From Pseudothauera rhizosphaerae (GTDB taxonomy: Bacteria; Pseudomonadota; Gammaproteobacteria; Burkholderiales; Rhodocyclaceae): a stretch of 64,000 nucleotides of DNA. The notes below the pieces were generated by a model that had not been told where the DNA came from, made no database searches, and saw only the letters and a program-made list of their open reading frames with translations. Made by a program: the position numbers and the translations under genes. The stretch spans positions 1-64,000 of the forward strand of contig NZ_SSOD01000006.1 of assembly GCF_004801305.1 (NCBI RefSeq), written 5' to 3'. Below, in pieces: positions 18,067 to 28,298 of the stretch (positions within the stretch are counted from its first letter, which is position 1; each line of letters opens with the position of its first letter).

Positions 18067-19347
18067 ATGAAGGCTTCCCTCTCCCGCCGACTGTTCCGCA
18101 CCATCTTCGCCGTCGGGCTGATCAACGTGCTGGTCACGCTGATCGCGGTCGAGTTCATCTACGAGGACATGGAGGACACCATCCTGCGCCTGGAACTCGC
18201 GCAGGAACGCGCCTACCTGGAACAGGGCATCGGCGAGGCGGGGCGGCAGGGATGGCACTCCTCCCTGCTGACCGCCGTCTACCACCCCGACGGCGCCACC
18301 GACGAACTGCCGGAGATCTTCCGCGGCCGGCCGGTGCCCTTCTCCGCCGAGGTCATGATCGGCGACAAGACCTACCTGATCTCCATCGAACGCACCGCAA
18401 ACCGGGCCGGCGTGCTCTACCTGGCCCAGGACATCAGCCTGCTGGAAAGCCGCGAGGACGTGATGCAGGTCGGCATGACCCTGCTCGGCCTGTGCATGCT
18501 GCTGCTCTGTTTCGCCCTCGCCCGCGTCGGCACGCGCCGCATCGCCGGACCGCTGCACGGCCTGAGCCGGCACATCGCACACATCCACCCGGGCACGGCC
18601 TTCACCCGCATCACCGCCCACTACGACGACGAGGAACTGGCGGACATCGCCGCCACCCTCAACCACCTGCTCGACACCCTGGAAGCCTACGTGCAGCGGG
18701 AGAAGTCGCTGGTCAGCCTGGCCAGCCACGAACTGCGCACGCCGGTGGCGGTGATCGCCGGCGCCCTGGACGTGCTGGAGCAGCGCAACTCCCTGGGCGA
18801 GGCGGACCGCCGCACCGTGGCGCGCATCCGCCGCGCGGCGGACGAGATGCGCGCCGACGTGGAAACCCTGCTCAAACTGGCACGCCGCTCGGGCGCGGAC
18901 GACGAAGCCGAGGACGTCGCGCTGACCGAGAGCGTGCGCGAGGTCGTGACCGAACTGGAAAGCGGCGCCCCCGAGCACGCCGGACGCATCACCTGCTACG
19001 CCACCGGTCCCGCGCCGACGGTGCAGGCGGACCCGGCGCTGGTACGCATGCTGCTGCGCAACCTGATCCAGAACGCCATTCGCCACACCCCGGACCGGGT
19101 AAACATCCACATCGGCGCGGACAGCCTGCGCATCGTCGACACCGGTGCGGGCCTGCCGGAACACGTGCGCGCCCGGCTTGCGGATGGCAGCGACCGCCGG
19201 GTGCCGGAGGACGGCCTGGGGCTCTTCATCGTCCGCCTGATCTGCGAGCGGCTGCAATGGCGGCTGGAAATCCGGCGCAGCGACGAGGGTGGCACGGTCC
19301 TCGAACTGCTGTTCGCGCCGCCCGGCGCACCGCCCGTTCAGGGATAG
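18067..19347 (+). CDS. colS: ColS-like sensor histidine kinase
   Basis: A 426-residue membrane kinase. TM1 (about 12-29), a periplasmic domain (about 30-133), TM2 (about 134-152) and a HAMP-like linker precede the phospho-acceptor H221 in SLASHELRTPVAV. The ATPase domain has N-box NLIQNAIRH and G1/G2 boxes VDTGAGLP and DGLGLFIV. The periplasmic part contains two ExxE pairs, E33-E36 just after TM1 and E80-E83. ColS of P. putida was reported to sense iron and zinc through an ExxE motif, so metal sensing is plausible. The partner is the ColR-like regulator at 15139. Its 3' end overlaps the convergent dnaE end by 10 bp. Confidence 0.8.
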   Translation: MKASLSRRLFRTIFAVGLINVLVTLIAVEFIYEDMEDTILRLELAQERAYLEQGIGEAGRQGWHSSLLTAVYHPDGATDELPEIFRGRPVPFSAEVMIGDKTYLISIERTANRAGVLYLAQDISLLESREDVMQVGMTLLGLCMLLLCFALARVGTRRIAGPLHGLSRHIAHIHPGTAFTRITAHYDDEELADIAATLNHLLDTLEAYVQREKSLVSLASHELRTPVAVIAGALDVLEQRNSLGEADRRTVARIRRAADEMRADVETLLKLARRSGADDEAEDVALTESVREVVTELESGAPEHAGRITCYATGPAPTVQADPALVRMLLRNLIQNAIRHTPDRVNIHIGADSLRIVDTGAGLPEHVRARLADGSDRRVPEDGLGLFIVRLICERLQWRLEIRRSDEGGTVLELLFAPPGAPPVQG

Positions 19348-22300
19348 ATGACGTCCACCGCCTCGGGCGGCAGCCATTCGCGCAGGCTTTCCAGCAACGC
19401 GTCTTCCGGGCGCACCCGCCAGCCCTCGCCGAAGGGCAGGTCGGCCTCGGCCTCCCCGTTGCGGTAGCGCACCCGCACCGTGCAGCCGCCGTCGCGGAAG
19501 GGCGCGAGCAGGTTCTGCAGGCGGTCGGCCGCGGCCGCCGCGCCGCCGGCCTCGGGCACTTCGCCGTTGATGCAGATCTGCAGCGCGCGGGCGTGGCGGG
19601 CGCGGGCCTCGCCCAGCGTGGCCAGGCGGTCGGCGATGATGCGCACGCCGTTCTCGCCGTTGAAGTCGTCCCGGCTCACCTTGCCTTCGACCACCAGCAC
19701 CTCGTCGGTGACGATCTTGCCGCGGCTGGCGTCCAGCACCTCGGAATACACGGTGACTTCCCGCGGCTGGGTGCCGTCGTCGAGCTGCACGAAGGCCATC
19801 TTGCCCCGGTTGCCCATCTTGGTGCGCACTTCCATCACCACCCCGGCCATGGTCACCGGATCGCGCGAGGGTTCGAGCTGGGCCAGCGTGCGGCGCACGA
19901 AGCGGCGCACCTCGGCCTTGAAGGCGTTGAAGGGGTGGCCGGAGAGGAAGAAGCCGATGGCGGTCTTCTCCTCCTTCAGGCGTTCGCGCTCGGACCAGGG
20001 CCGCACGCGGGCGAACTCGGGCGCGGCGCCGGCCGCCTCGGGGATCAGGTCGAAGAGCCCGCCCTGCATGGCATTGGCCGCGGCCTGCTCGGCGGCGTCC
20101 ATGGCCAGGCCCACGGTGGCGAGCATCTGCGCCCGGTCGATGCCGGCATGGCCCGGCAAGGTATCCAGGGCGCCGCCGCGGATCAGCGCCTCCACCACGC
20201 GGCGGTTGACCAGGCGGCGGTCCACCCGCGCGCAGAAGTCGAACAGGTCGCGGAAGTCGCCGCCGTCCTTGCGGGCGGCGAGGATGGCACGCACCGCCGG
20301 CTCGCCGCAGCCCTTCACCGCGCCCAGGCCGTAGCGGATGGTCTTGCGGTCCACCGGCACGAAGCGGTAGTCGGAGGCGTTCACGTCGGGCGGCAGCACC
20401 TGGACGCCGTTGGCCACCGTGTCCTCGTAGAACACCTTGATGGTGTCGGTGTTGTCCAGGTCCGCGGACATGGTGGCGGCCATGAAGGCCGCGCAGTGGT
20501 GCGCCTTGAGCCAGGCGGTGTGATAGGTGACGACCGCGTAGGCCGCGGTGTGCGACTTGTTGAAGCCGTACTCCGCGAACTTGGTCATCAGGTCGAAGAG
20601 CTGCTCGGCGAGCGCCGGGTCGTAGCCCTTCTGCTTGGCGCCGTCGGCGATGGTGGCGCGGTGCTTGGCCATCTCCTCCGGCTTCTTCTTGCCCATCGCG
20701 CGGCGCAGCATGTCGGCGCCGCCCAGGGTGTAGCCGCCGATGATCTGGCTGATCTGCATCACCTGTTCCTGGTACACGATCACGCCGTAGGTCGGTTCCA
20801 GGCAGGCTTTCAGGTCGGGATGGAAGTAGTCGATCTCCTGCTGGCCCTTCTTGCGCAGGATGAAGTCGTCCACCATCCCCGAGCCGAGCGGGCCGGGACG
20901 GTAGAGGGCGAGCACGGCGATGATGTCCTCGAAGCGGTCGGGCGCGAGCTTCTTCAGGAGCTTCTTCATCCCGTCCGATTCCACCTGGAAGATCGCCGTG
21001 GTGTTGGCGTCCTTCAGTATCTGGTAGGCGGCGGGGTCTTCGAAGCCCAGGCTCATCAAATCGGGCCGGCTGCCCTCCTGGCGCTCCACGTATTCCAGCG
21101 CCAGCTCGATGATGGTGAGGTTGCGCAGGCCGAGGAAGTCGAACTTGACCAGGCCGACGGCTTCCACGTCGTCCTTGTCGAACTGGGACACGGGCGTGGC
21201 GTCGTCGCCGTCGGCGATGTAGAGCGGGCAGAAATCGGTGAGCTTGCCCGGCGCGATCAGCACGCCGCCGGCGTGCATGCCGACGCCGCGGGTCAGGCCC
21301 TCCAGCGGCTCGGCCAGCTTCCACAGTTCCTGCACCGATTCGCCGTCGTTGCCGTCGGCCATCATCTCGCCGATCTGCGGCTCCATCTCGTAGGCCTTGG
21401 CGAGCGCCACCGGCTTGGCGGTTTCGATGGGGATCAGCTTGGAAAGGCGGTCGCACAGGCCGTAGGGCAGGTCCAGCACGCGGCCCACGTCGCGCACCAC
21501 CGCCTTGGAGGCCATGGTGCCGAAGGTGGCGATCTGGCTCACCGCGTCCTTGCCGTAGCGCTCGCGCACGTACTCGATGACGCGGTAGCGGTTGTCCTGG
21601 CAGAAGTCGATGTCGAAGTCGGGCATGGACACCCGCTCCGGGTTCAGGAAACGCTCGAACAGCAGGGCGTAGGCGAGCGGGTCCAGGTCGGTGATCTTGA
21701 GCGAATAAGCCACCAGCGAACCGGCGCCGGACCCCCGCCCCGGACCCACCGGCACGCCGTTGTTCTTGGCCCACTGGATGAAGTCGGCCACGATCAGGAA
21801 GTAGCCGGGGAAGCCCATCTGGATGATGGTGTCGGTCTCGAACTTGAGCCGTTCCTCGTAGCGCGGGCGCTGGCGTTCGCGCTCGTCGGCGTCCGGGTAG
21901 AGCTGGGCGAGACGCTCTTCCAGGCCCTTTTTCGCCTCCAGCACGAGGAAATCGTCCAGGCTCATGCCGTCCGGGATCGGGAAGAGCGGCAGGAAGTTCT
22001 TGCCGAGCTGCACCGTCAGCGAGCAACGACGGGCGATTTCCACCGCGTTCTCCAGCGCCTCGGGGAGGTCGGCGAAGAGCTCGCACATCTCCGCCTGGCT
22101 CTTGAAGTACTGCTCCCCGGTGAAGTTCTTCGGCCGCCGCCTGTCGGCCAGCACATAGCCTTCGGCGATACACACCCGGGCCTCGTGGGCGCGGAAGTCC
22201 TCCGGCTTGAGGAACTGCACCGGGTGGGTGGCCACCACGGGCAGGCCCAGCCTGCCGGCGAGCTGCACGGCCTGGCGGATGTAGCTTTCCGTGCCGGGGT

Positions 22301-22847
22301 GTCCGGCGCGCTGCAGTTCGACGTAGAAGGCGCCGGGGAAGAGCCGCGCCCAGTCCGCCGCCAGTTGCTCGGCCAGGGCCGGGTTGCCGTTAGCCAGCGC
22401 CACGCCCACGTCGCCCTGCAAGGCGCCGGACAGGCACAGCAACTGACTCGCCGCGCCGCCCTCGAACCATTCCCGGCGCAGTTCGGCGCGGCCGCGGTAC
22501 TTGTTCTCCAGGTAGGCACGCGTGAGCAGTTCGCAGAGCTGGCCGTAGCCCTCCCGGTTGCGGCAGATCAGCAGCACCCGGCCGGGCTTGTCCCGCTCGG
22601 CGTCGTTGGTGATCCAGACGTCCACCCCGATGACGGGTTTCAGACCCCGCCCCCGCGCGCCCTTGTAGAACTTGACCATGCCGAACAGGTTGCCCAGGTC
22701 CGAGATGCCCAGCGCCGGCATGCCGTCGGCGGCGGCGGCCTTCAGGGCCTGGTCGATCTGCACGATGCCGTCCACTACCGAGAACTCGGTGTGCATGCGC
22801 AGGTGGATGAAGCGGGGTTCGGAGGGACTGGGAAGCGGGGCGTTCAT
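19338..22847 (-). CDS. dnaE: DNA polymerase III subunit alpha
   Basis: Replicative polymerase catalytic subunit of 1169 residues. The N-terminal PHP domain begins FIHLRMHTEFSVVDG, as in E. coli. Two catalytic aspartates are in PDFDIDF (near 407), and the third is in the EAVGLVKFDFLGLRN segment. The thumb/fingers, tandem HhH region and C-terminal OB fold follow in order. The ATG at 22847 is chosen because the protein then begins MNAPLPSPSEPRFIHL, as relatives do; no strong ribosome site is visible. Convergent with the sensor kinase gene, sharing 10 bp. Confidence 0.97.
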   Translation of the reverse strand: MNAPLPSPSEPRFIHLRMHTEFSVVDGIVQIDQALKAAAADGMPALGISDLGNLFGMVKFYKGARGRGLKPVIGVDVWITNDAERDKPGRVLLICRNREGYGQLCELLTRAYLENKYRGRAELRREWFEGGAASQLLCLSGALQGDVGVALANGNPALAEQLAADWARLFPGAFYVELQRAGHPGTESYIRQAVQLAGRLGLPVVATHPVQFLKPEDFRAHEARVCIAEGYVLADRRRPKNFTGEQYFKSQAEMCELFADLPEALENAVEIARRCSLTVQLGKNFLPLFPIPDGMSLDDFLVLEAKKGLEERLAQLYPDADERERQRPRYEERLKFETDTIIQMGFPGYFLIVADFIQWAKNNGVPVGPGRGSGAGSLVAYSLKITDLDPLAYALLFERFLNPERVSMPDFDIDFCQDNRYRVIEYVRERYGKDAVSQIATFGTMASKAVVRDVGRVLDLPYGLCDRLSKLIPIETAKPVALAKAYEMEPQIGEMMADGNDGESVQELWKLAEPLEGLTRGVGMHAGGVLIAPGKLTDFCPLYIADGDDATPVSQFDKDDVEAVGLVKFDFLGLRNLTIIELALEYVERQEGSRPDLMSLGFEDPAAYQILKDANTTAIFQVESDGMKKLLKKLAPDRFEDIIAVLALYRPGPLGSGMVDDFILRKKGQQEIDYFHPDLKACLEPTYGVIVYQEQVMQISQIIGGYTLGGADMLRRAMGKKKPEEMAKHRATIADGAKQKGYDPALAEQLFDLMTKFAEYGFNKSHTAAYAVVTYHTAWLKAHHCAAFMAATMSADLDNTDTIKVFYEDTVANGVQVLPPDVNASDYRFVPVDRKTIRYGLGAVKGCGEPAVRAILAARKDGGDFRDLFDFCARVDRRLVNRRVVEALIRGGALDTLPGHAGIDRAQMLATVGLAMDAAEQAAANAMQGGLFDLIPEAAGAAPEFARVRPWSERERLKEEKTAIGFFLSGHPFNAFKAEVRRFVRRTLAQLEPSRDPVTMAGVVMEVRTKMGNRGKMAFVQLDDGTQPREVTVYSEVLDASRGKIVTDEVLVVEGKVSRDDFNGENGVRIIADRLATLGEARARHARALQICINGEVPEAGGAAAAADRLQNLLAPFRDGGCTVRVRYRNGEAEADLPFGEGWRVRPEDALLESLREWLPPEAVDVIYP

Positions 22848-22916
22848 GGGACTGAATTCTACCCGACCCTGCCGGGACCATCTGCTGCACCTCGTGTTTG
22901 CCCGGCGCAAAGAACA

Positions 22917-22944
22917 GGGCCGCCGCGGTTACCCGCGGCGGCCC
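22917..22944 (-). terminator. Hairpin terminator between the CmpX-like gene and dnaE
   Basis: Perfect 12-bp GC-rich stem (22917-22928 with 22933-22944) and a 4-nt loop, 18 bp past the end of the CmpX-like gene. On the minus strand it is followed by TGTTCTTTG. It should end that transcript before dnaE. Confidence 0.7.
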
Positions 22945-22962
22945 CGGAATACGGACGGTGCG

Positions 22963-24441
22963 TCAGTCCTTGGACGCCTTGTCCTTGCGCAGTTGCGCCA
23001 GCCAGTACTCCATCTGCCGGCCGGCTGCCTCGCGCCCGCCCAGGCCGAAGGACAGCGCTACCGCCACGGCCACCGCGCCCAGGGTCAGGCCGAAGGCCAG
23101 ATTGACGATGTCGTCGGCGATGCCCATGGCGCGCAGGCCCATGGCGATGACCAGACCCAGGATGGCCACCCGCGCCACGCCGGCCAGGCCGCTGGTCTGC
23201 TCGCCGCTGGCGCGGTTGATGGCGGCGTAGGCGAGATTGGCGAGCCAGAAGCCGATCACCAGGATCACGCCGCCGAGCAGGATGTCGCCGCCGAACTGGA
23301 TGAACAGGGCCACGATGTCGCTGACCTGATCGAAGCCGAGGCGGTTGGCGGCCTCCACGGTGGCGAACAGCATGGCGAAGAACAGCACCACGCGGCCGGC
23401 CAGCACCGAGGCGGTCAGCTCGCCCTTGAAGGCGTGCTCGAAGCCCAGCCGCGCCGGCAGCAGGTCGAAGCCCACGCCCGCCAGCAGCTTGGCCACCAGG
23501 CCGGAGGCGAAGCGGGCGACGAACCAGCTCACGGTCAGGATCACCGCGGCGGCCAGGATGTGGGGCACGGCGCCGAAGAACTGCTCCAGCATGCCGATGG
23601 CCGGCCCGGACACGGCCTCGATTTCCAGCGCGTCGAGGGCGGCGATCAGCGACGGCACGAAGACCACGATGAACACCAGGATGCCCGCCAGGCGCGACAC
23701 CTTGACCTCTTCGGCCAGCCCCAGCTTGCCGCCCAGGCGATCCGCGCCGGCCGCGGCGAGCAGGTTGCCCACCAGCCCGCGCAGCACGCTGGCCACCAGC
23801 CAGCCGACGAAACCGATCACCGCCGCGGCGAAGATGTTGGGCACCATGCCCAGCGCCTCGTCGATCATGCCCTGCACCGGTTCGAGCAACCCGTGCAACT
23901 GGAAGGCGCCCAGGATGGCGGGCAGGAAGAGCAGGATCACCAGCCAGAACAGTACGTTCGCCAGGTTCTTGCTCATGGGTTCCATGCCCGCCTCGGCGGC
24001 CAGCCTGTCGTCGATGGAGGTCGCCGCCAGCAGCTTGGCGACGAGGGAGCGCAGCAGCGTCGCGGCGACCCACACCACCAGCGTGAGCGCACTGCCCGCG
24101 AGCAGGTGCGGCAGATAGGTGGTGATGCGTTCCAGCAGGGCCGCGAAGGGGGCCGAGACGGTCTGCAGGTCGAGTGCGTTGAGGGCGGCGATCAGCGTCA
24201 CCAGCAGGATCAGCCAGAACACCGCCAGCGCCCCGGCGTTCTCCAGGTCCAGGGCCTGCCCGGTGCTGTCCGCCAGACGCTGGTTGACACCCAGGATACG
24301 CAGCAGGCGGCGCACCGCCGCGCGCAGGCTGACCGCGACGAACCAGCCGAGCGCCAGAATCGCCAGTGCGCCGAAGATGGTCGGCAGGCTACCGCCCAGA
24401 GTGGCGCCCAGCGCGCCCCACATCGATTGTTGTTGTTCCAT
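22963..24441 (-). CDS. CmpX-like membrane protein with repeated TM-helix modules
   Basis: A 492-residue inner-membrane protein built of about five copies of a module with the pattern P-x3-A-x6-GWxVA-x4-L-x3-LL-x4-G (near 20-56, 108-150, 198-240, 289-333 and 388-420), each contributing membrane helices. This is the conserved TM-helix repeat of CmpX-type proteins annotated as mechanosensitive-channel related. No MscS beta domain follows, so channel activity is uncertain. In Pseudomonas, CmpX is linked to envelope stress and c-di-GMP signalling. GGAG lies 9 bp before the ATG. It has its own terminator and a leftward orientation like dnaE. Confidence 0.75.
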   Translation of the reverse strand: MEQQQSMWGALGATLGGSLPTIFGALAILALGWFVAVSLRAAVRRLLRILGVNQRLADSTGQALDLENAGALAVFWLILLVTLIAALNALDLQTVSAPFAALLERITTYLPHLLAGSALTLVVWVAATLLRSLVAKLLAATSIDDRLAAEAGMEPMSKNLANVLFWLVILLFLPAILGAFQLHGLLEPVQGMIDEALGMVPNIFAAAVIGFVGWLVASVLRGLVGNLLAAAGADRLGGKLGLAEEVKVSRLAGILVFIVVFVPSLIAALDALEIEAVSGPAIGMLEQFFGAVPHILAAAVILTVSWFVARFASGLVAKLLAGVGFDLLPARLGFEHAFKGELTASVLAGRVVLFFAMLFATVEAANRLGFDQVSDIVALFIQFGGDILLGGVILVIGFWLANLAYAAINRASGEQTSGLAGVARVAILGLVIAMGLRAMGIADDIVNLAFGLTLGAVAVAVALSFGLGGREAAGRQMEYWLAQLRKDKASKD

Positions 24442-24633
24442 GCCTTGGATCTCCCATGAATACGGACGCCGGCACCCGGGATGGTGTCCGACCGCTGCCT
24501 GGGCGGCGCTCGGGAAAACCCCGCCCAGACAACTGCGTATTCATTCTAGGTCCGAAAATGCGCCGGAAATGCTTCGGCCCGATATTTCTGCTGCCATGCA
24601 ACAAAAAATGCACGCGCCCGGCGGCCGCGGCCG

Positions 24634-25608
24634 TCAGGGCAGCAGAAGAGTGGAGCCGGTGGTACGCCGCGCTTCCAGGTCGCGATGGGCCTGGGCGGCG
24701 TCCTTCAGCGCGTAGCGCTGGTTGACCTCGATCCTGACCTTGCCGGCGGTCGCCACGTCGAACAATTCGGCCGCCATGGCCAGCAGGTCGGCGCGTTTGG
24801 CCGTATGGGTAAACAGCGTCGGACGGGTGAGGAACAGGGAGCCCTTCTGCGCCAGCAGGCCGATGTCGAAGGGCGGCACCGGGCCGGAGGCGGCGCCGAA
24901 CAGCACCAGGGTGCCGAAGGGGCGCAGGCAGCCCAGCGAATCCATGAAGGTGTCGGCGCCGATGGAGTCGTACACCACCGGTACGCCTTCGCCGCCGGTG
25001 ATCTCGCGCACGCGCCCGGCGAACTTCTCCCGGGTATAGACGATGGGGTGGTCGCAGCCGTGGGCGCGCGCCAGCGCCGCCTTCTCGTCCGAGCCCACGG
25101 TGCCGATCACGGTGGCGCCCAGGGCCTTGGCCCATTGGCAGACGATGAGCCCCACTCCACCGGCAGCGGCGTGGATCAGGATGGTGTCGCCGGGCTGCAC
25201 GCGGTAGGTGCGGCGCAGCAGGTATTGGGCGGTGAGGCCCTGCAGCATCATCGCCGCGCCCTGCTCGAAGGACAGCGCCGCGGGCAGCCGGACCAGGCGG
25301 TCGGCGGGGATGTTGCGCAGTTGGGAGTAGGCTCCGAGCGGGCCGCCCGCATAGGCCACGCGATCGCCCACGGCCACGTCGGCGACGCCCTCGCCCACCG
25401 CCTCGACCACGCCCGCGCCTTCCAGGCCGATGCCCGAGGGCAGCGGCACCGGGTACAGGCCGGTGCGGTGGTAGGTGTCGATGTAGTTCAGGCCGACGGC
25501 GTGGTGGCGGACCTGCGCCTCGCCGGCGGCGGGCGGCGGCACGGCCACCTCGTCCCATTGCAGGACTTCGGGGCCGCCGGCGTGGTGGAAGCGGATCGCA
25601 TGAGGCAT
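24634..25608 (-). CDS. NADPH:quinone oxidoreductase, zinc-independent MDR family
   Basis: A 324-residue cytoplasmic reductase similar to E. coli QorA. The N-terminal GroES-like domain contains HHAVGLNYIDTYHRTGLYPVP. The Rossmann domain has the NADPH loop AAAGGVGLIVCQWAKALGA (near 148-166). Zinc-ligand cysteines of alcohol dehydrogenases are missing. GGAG lies 7 bp before the ATG. It stands alone between the CmpX-like gene and maeB. Confidence 0.93.
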   Translation of the reverse strand: MPHAIRFHHAGGPEVLQWDEVAVPPPAAGEAQVRHHAVGLNYIDTYHRTGLYPVPLPSGIGLEGAGVVEAVGEGVADVAVGDRVAYAGGPLGAYSQLRNIPADRLVRLPAALSFEQGAAMMLQGLTAQYLLRRTYRVQPGDTILIHAAAGGVGLIVCQWAKALGATVIGTVGSDEKAALARAHGCDHPIVYTREKFAGRVREITGGEGVPVVYDSIGADTFMDSLGCLRPFGTLVLFGAASGPVPPFDIGLLAQKGSLFLTRPTLFTHTAKRADLLAMAAELFDVATAGKVRIEVNQRYALKDAAQAHRDLEARRTTGSTLLLP

Positions 25609-25713
25609 GGGGAGTCTCCTCGGTCAGGGGCTGGTTCCGGGTTTTCGATTATGGTTGCCCGGCCGCGTCCGCCGCCACCCGCGGAAAACCCGCGGGTGGC
25701 GGCGGGACGGTCC

Positions 25714-28011
25714 TCAGCCCTGGGCCTGCCGGCGCTGTTCGGCGGCATCCACCACCGCCACCGCGGTGATGTTCACCAGCCGGCGCACGGTGGCCGACGG
25801 GGTGAGGATGTGCACCGGCTGCGCGGCGCCCAGCAGCATGGGTCCCACCGAAACGCCGTCGCCGTTGGCGATCTTCATCAGGTTGAAGGAGATGTTGGCG
25901 GCGTCCAGGTTGGGCATGACCAGCAGGTTGGCTTCGCCCTGCAGGGTGGATTCCGGATTCACCTTGGCGCGGATCTCGGTGCTGAGCGCGGCGTCGCCGT
26001 GCATCTCGCCGTCGCAGATCAGACCCGGGTCGGTGGCGCGCAGGATGTCGCTGGCCGCGCGCATCTTGCGTGCCGAGGCCGACGAGGAACTGCCGAAGTT
26101 GGAATGGGACAGCAGGGCCGCGCGCGGCTCCACGCCGAAGCGGCGCAGCTCGTCGGCGGCCATGCGGGCGATCTCGGCCACTTCCTCGGCGCTCGGGCTC
26201 TCGTTCACATAGGTGTCGGTGATCGCCAGCGTGCGCTTGGGCAGCAGCAGGATGTTCATGGCCGCGAACTGCTTGCAGCCGGGCTTCAGCCCGATCACGT
26301 CCTGCACCTGCTTGAGGTGGTAGTCGTAGGTGCCGAAGGTGCCGCACACCAGCGCGTCGGCGTCCCCGGTGCGCAGCAGCATGGCACCGATCAGCGTGGT
26401 GTCGCGGCGCATCTTGGCCTTGGCGATGTCCGGGGTGACGCCGTCGCGGCTCATGAGGCGGAAGTATTCGTTCCACAGGTCGCGGTAGCGGGGGTCGGAT
26501 TCGGGATTGACCACCTCGAAGTCGCGCCCCGGCACCAGGGAGAGGCCGATCTTCTTGATACGCATCTCGATCACGCCGGGGCGGCCGATGAGTATCGGAC
26601 GCGCCAGTCCCTCGTCGATCACCACGCGCACCGCGTGCAGCACGCGCGGGTCCTCGCCTTCGGCGTACACCACACGCTTCTGTTCCATGGGCACGCGCTT
26701 GGCGGCCGAGAACACCGGCTTCATGATCACGCCGGACTGGTAGACGAAGTCCGTCAGGCTGGCGGTGTAGGCCTTCAGGTCCTCGATGGGCTTGGTGGCG
26801 ACGCCGGAATCCATCGCCGCCTTGGCCACCGCCGGCGCCACCGTGACGATGAGGCGCGGATCGAAAGGCTTGGGGATGATGTATTCGGGGCCGAAGGACA
26901 GGTCCGCGCCGCCGTAGGCCGAGGCGACCACGTCGCTCTGCTCGGCCTGGGCCAGTTCGGCGATGGCCTTCACGCAGGCGAGCTTCATCTCCTCGTTGAT
27001 GGTGCTGGCGCCCACGTCCAGCGCGCCGCGGAAGATGAAGGGGAAGCACAGCACGTTGTTCACCTGGTTCGGATAGTCCGAACGGCCGGTGGCGATGATG
27101 CAGTCCGGACGGGCGCGCTTGGCGTCTTCCGGCAGGATTTCGGGATTGGGGTTGGCGAGCGCGAAGATCAGCGGCCGGTCGGCCATCTTCTCGACCATCT
27201 CGGGCTTGAGCACACCCGCGGTGGACACGCCCAGGAAGACGTCGGCCCCGGCGATGGCGTCACCCAGCGTGCGCGCGGAGGTGTCCTGCGCGTAGCGGGC
27301 CTTGTTGGCCTCCATGTTCTCGTCGCGGCCCTTGTAGATCACGCCCTTGGAGTCGCACACGAAGACGTTCTCGCGCTTCAGCCCCAGGCTCACCATCAGG
27401 TCCAGGCAGGCGATGGCCGCCGCGCCCGCGCCCGAGCACACCAGCTTGACCTGGCCGATGTCCTTGCCGACGAGCTTGAGGCCGTTGATCAGGCCGGCCG
27501 AGGAAATGATCGCGGTGCCGTGCTGGTCGTCGTGGAAGACCGGGATCTTCATGCGCTCGCGCAGCTTCTTCTCGATGTAGAAGCACTCCGGCGCCTTGAT
27601 GTCCTCCAGGTTCACCCCGCCCAGCGTGGGTTCCAGGGAGGCGATGATGTCGATCAGCTTGTCCGGGTCGTTCTCCGCCAGCTCGATGTCGAACACGTCG
27701 ATGTTGGCGAACTTCTTGAACAGACACCCCTTGCCTTCCATGACCGGCTTGGCCGCCAGCGGGCCGATGTTGCCCAGGCCCAGCACCGCGGTGCCGTTGG
27801 TGACCACGGCCACCAGGTTGCCGCGGCTGGTGAGTTCGCGCGCCTCGCCCGGGTCGGCGACGATGGCGTCGCAGGCCGCGGCCACGCCCGGCGAATAGGC
27901 CAGCGCCAGGTCGCGCTGGTTGGTGAGGCCCTTGGTCGGCACGACCGAAATCTTGCCGCGCGTCGGTGCACGGTGATAATCCAACGCCGCGGCGATGAAA
28001 TCCTGATCCAT
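25714..28011 (-). CDS. maeB: NADP-dependent malic enzyme, MaeB type
   Basis: Oxidative decarboxylation of malate to pyruvate with NADP+. The 765-residue protein is the usual fusion of a malic enzyme (about 1-430; [52 protein letters not shown]) and a phosphotransacetylase-like C-terminal domain (about 430-760) that usually serves allosteric control by acetyl-CoA. The start at 28011 has GGGAGA just upstream; the in-frame start at 28068 lacks one. Confidence 0.96.
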   Translation of the reverse strand: MDQDFIAAALDYHRAPTRGKISVVPTKGLTNQRDLALAYSPGVAAACDAIVADPGEARELTSRGNLVAVVTNGTAVLGLGNIGPLAAKPVMEGKGCLFKKFANIDVFDIELAENDPDKLIDIIASLEPTLGGVNLEDIKAPECFYIEKKLRERMKIPVFHDDQHGTAIISSAGLINGLKLVGKDIGQVKLVCSGAGAAAIACLDLMVSLGLKRENVFVCDSKGVIYKGRDENMEANKARYAQDTSARTLGDAIAGADVFLGVSTAGVLKPEMVEKMADRPLIFALANPNPEILPEDAKRARPDCIIATGRSDYPNQVNNVLCFPFIFRGALDVGASTINEEMKLACVKAIAELAQAEQSDVVASAYGGADLSFGPEYIIPKPFDPRLIVTVAPAVAKAAMDSGVATKPIEDLKAYTASLTDFVYQSGVIMKPVFSAAKRVPMEQKRVVYAEGEDPRVLHAVRVVIDEGLARPILIGRPGVIEMRIKKIGLSLVPGRDFEVVNPESDPRYRDLWNEYFRLMSRDGVTPDIAKAKMRRDTTLIGAMLLRTGDADALVCGTFGTYDYHLKQVQDVIGLKPGCKQFAAMNILLLPKRTLAITDTYVNESPSAEEVAEIARMAADELRRFGVEPRAALLSHSNFGSSSSASARKMRAASDILRATDPGLICDGEMHGDAALSTEIRAKVNPESTLQGEANLLVMPNLDAANISFNLMKIANGDGVSVGPMLLGAAQPVHILTPSATVRRLVNITAVAVVDAAEQRRQAQG

Positions 28012-28298
28012 GATTCTCCCTCTCGGAATAGGTGCGGAAATGCTCGTCAGGCGCAATGGTGGGCACACGGCGGCGCCTCGCCTATTGCGAACATCCGCAG
28101 CGTGTTCGGATTTTTGATCGGCGCCGGCTACCCGACGCCCGCCGCGGACCGGGCCGCCCAGGCCCGCATGACGCCGGCTTCGGGGAGTGGGCCAGGGCGT
28201 GCATGACTGACGAAACCGAAGTTTAGCGCTGCGCCACGGCGCCGTACAGCGCCGCCCATTTTCGGCATAATCGCACCAGCCAACCGGGAGGGAAGACG
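28012..28298. other. Divergent intergenic region between maeB and parA
   Basis: About 290 bp that must hold divergent promoters for maeB and the ParA gene. A short AT-rich stretch near 28083-28115 is the likeliest promoter zone. I see no clear consensus boxes, hairpin with T run, or gene. Confidence 0.4.

Noticed and set aside
18033-23105. Very long open frames opposite or across dnaE, colS and other genes (for example 18033-23105 plus and 17998-22173 minus)
   Set aside because: They run antisense or out of frame to well-recognised genes, have Arg/Pro/His/Ala-rich composition typical of GC-rich shadow frames, and show no domain.
24685-28206. Open frame of more than 1100 codons antisense to the quinone oxidoreductase and maeB genes
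   Set aside because: It lies opposite two clear enzyme genes and is low-complexity His/Gly/Val-rich, so it is a shadow.
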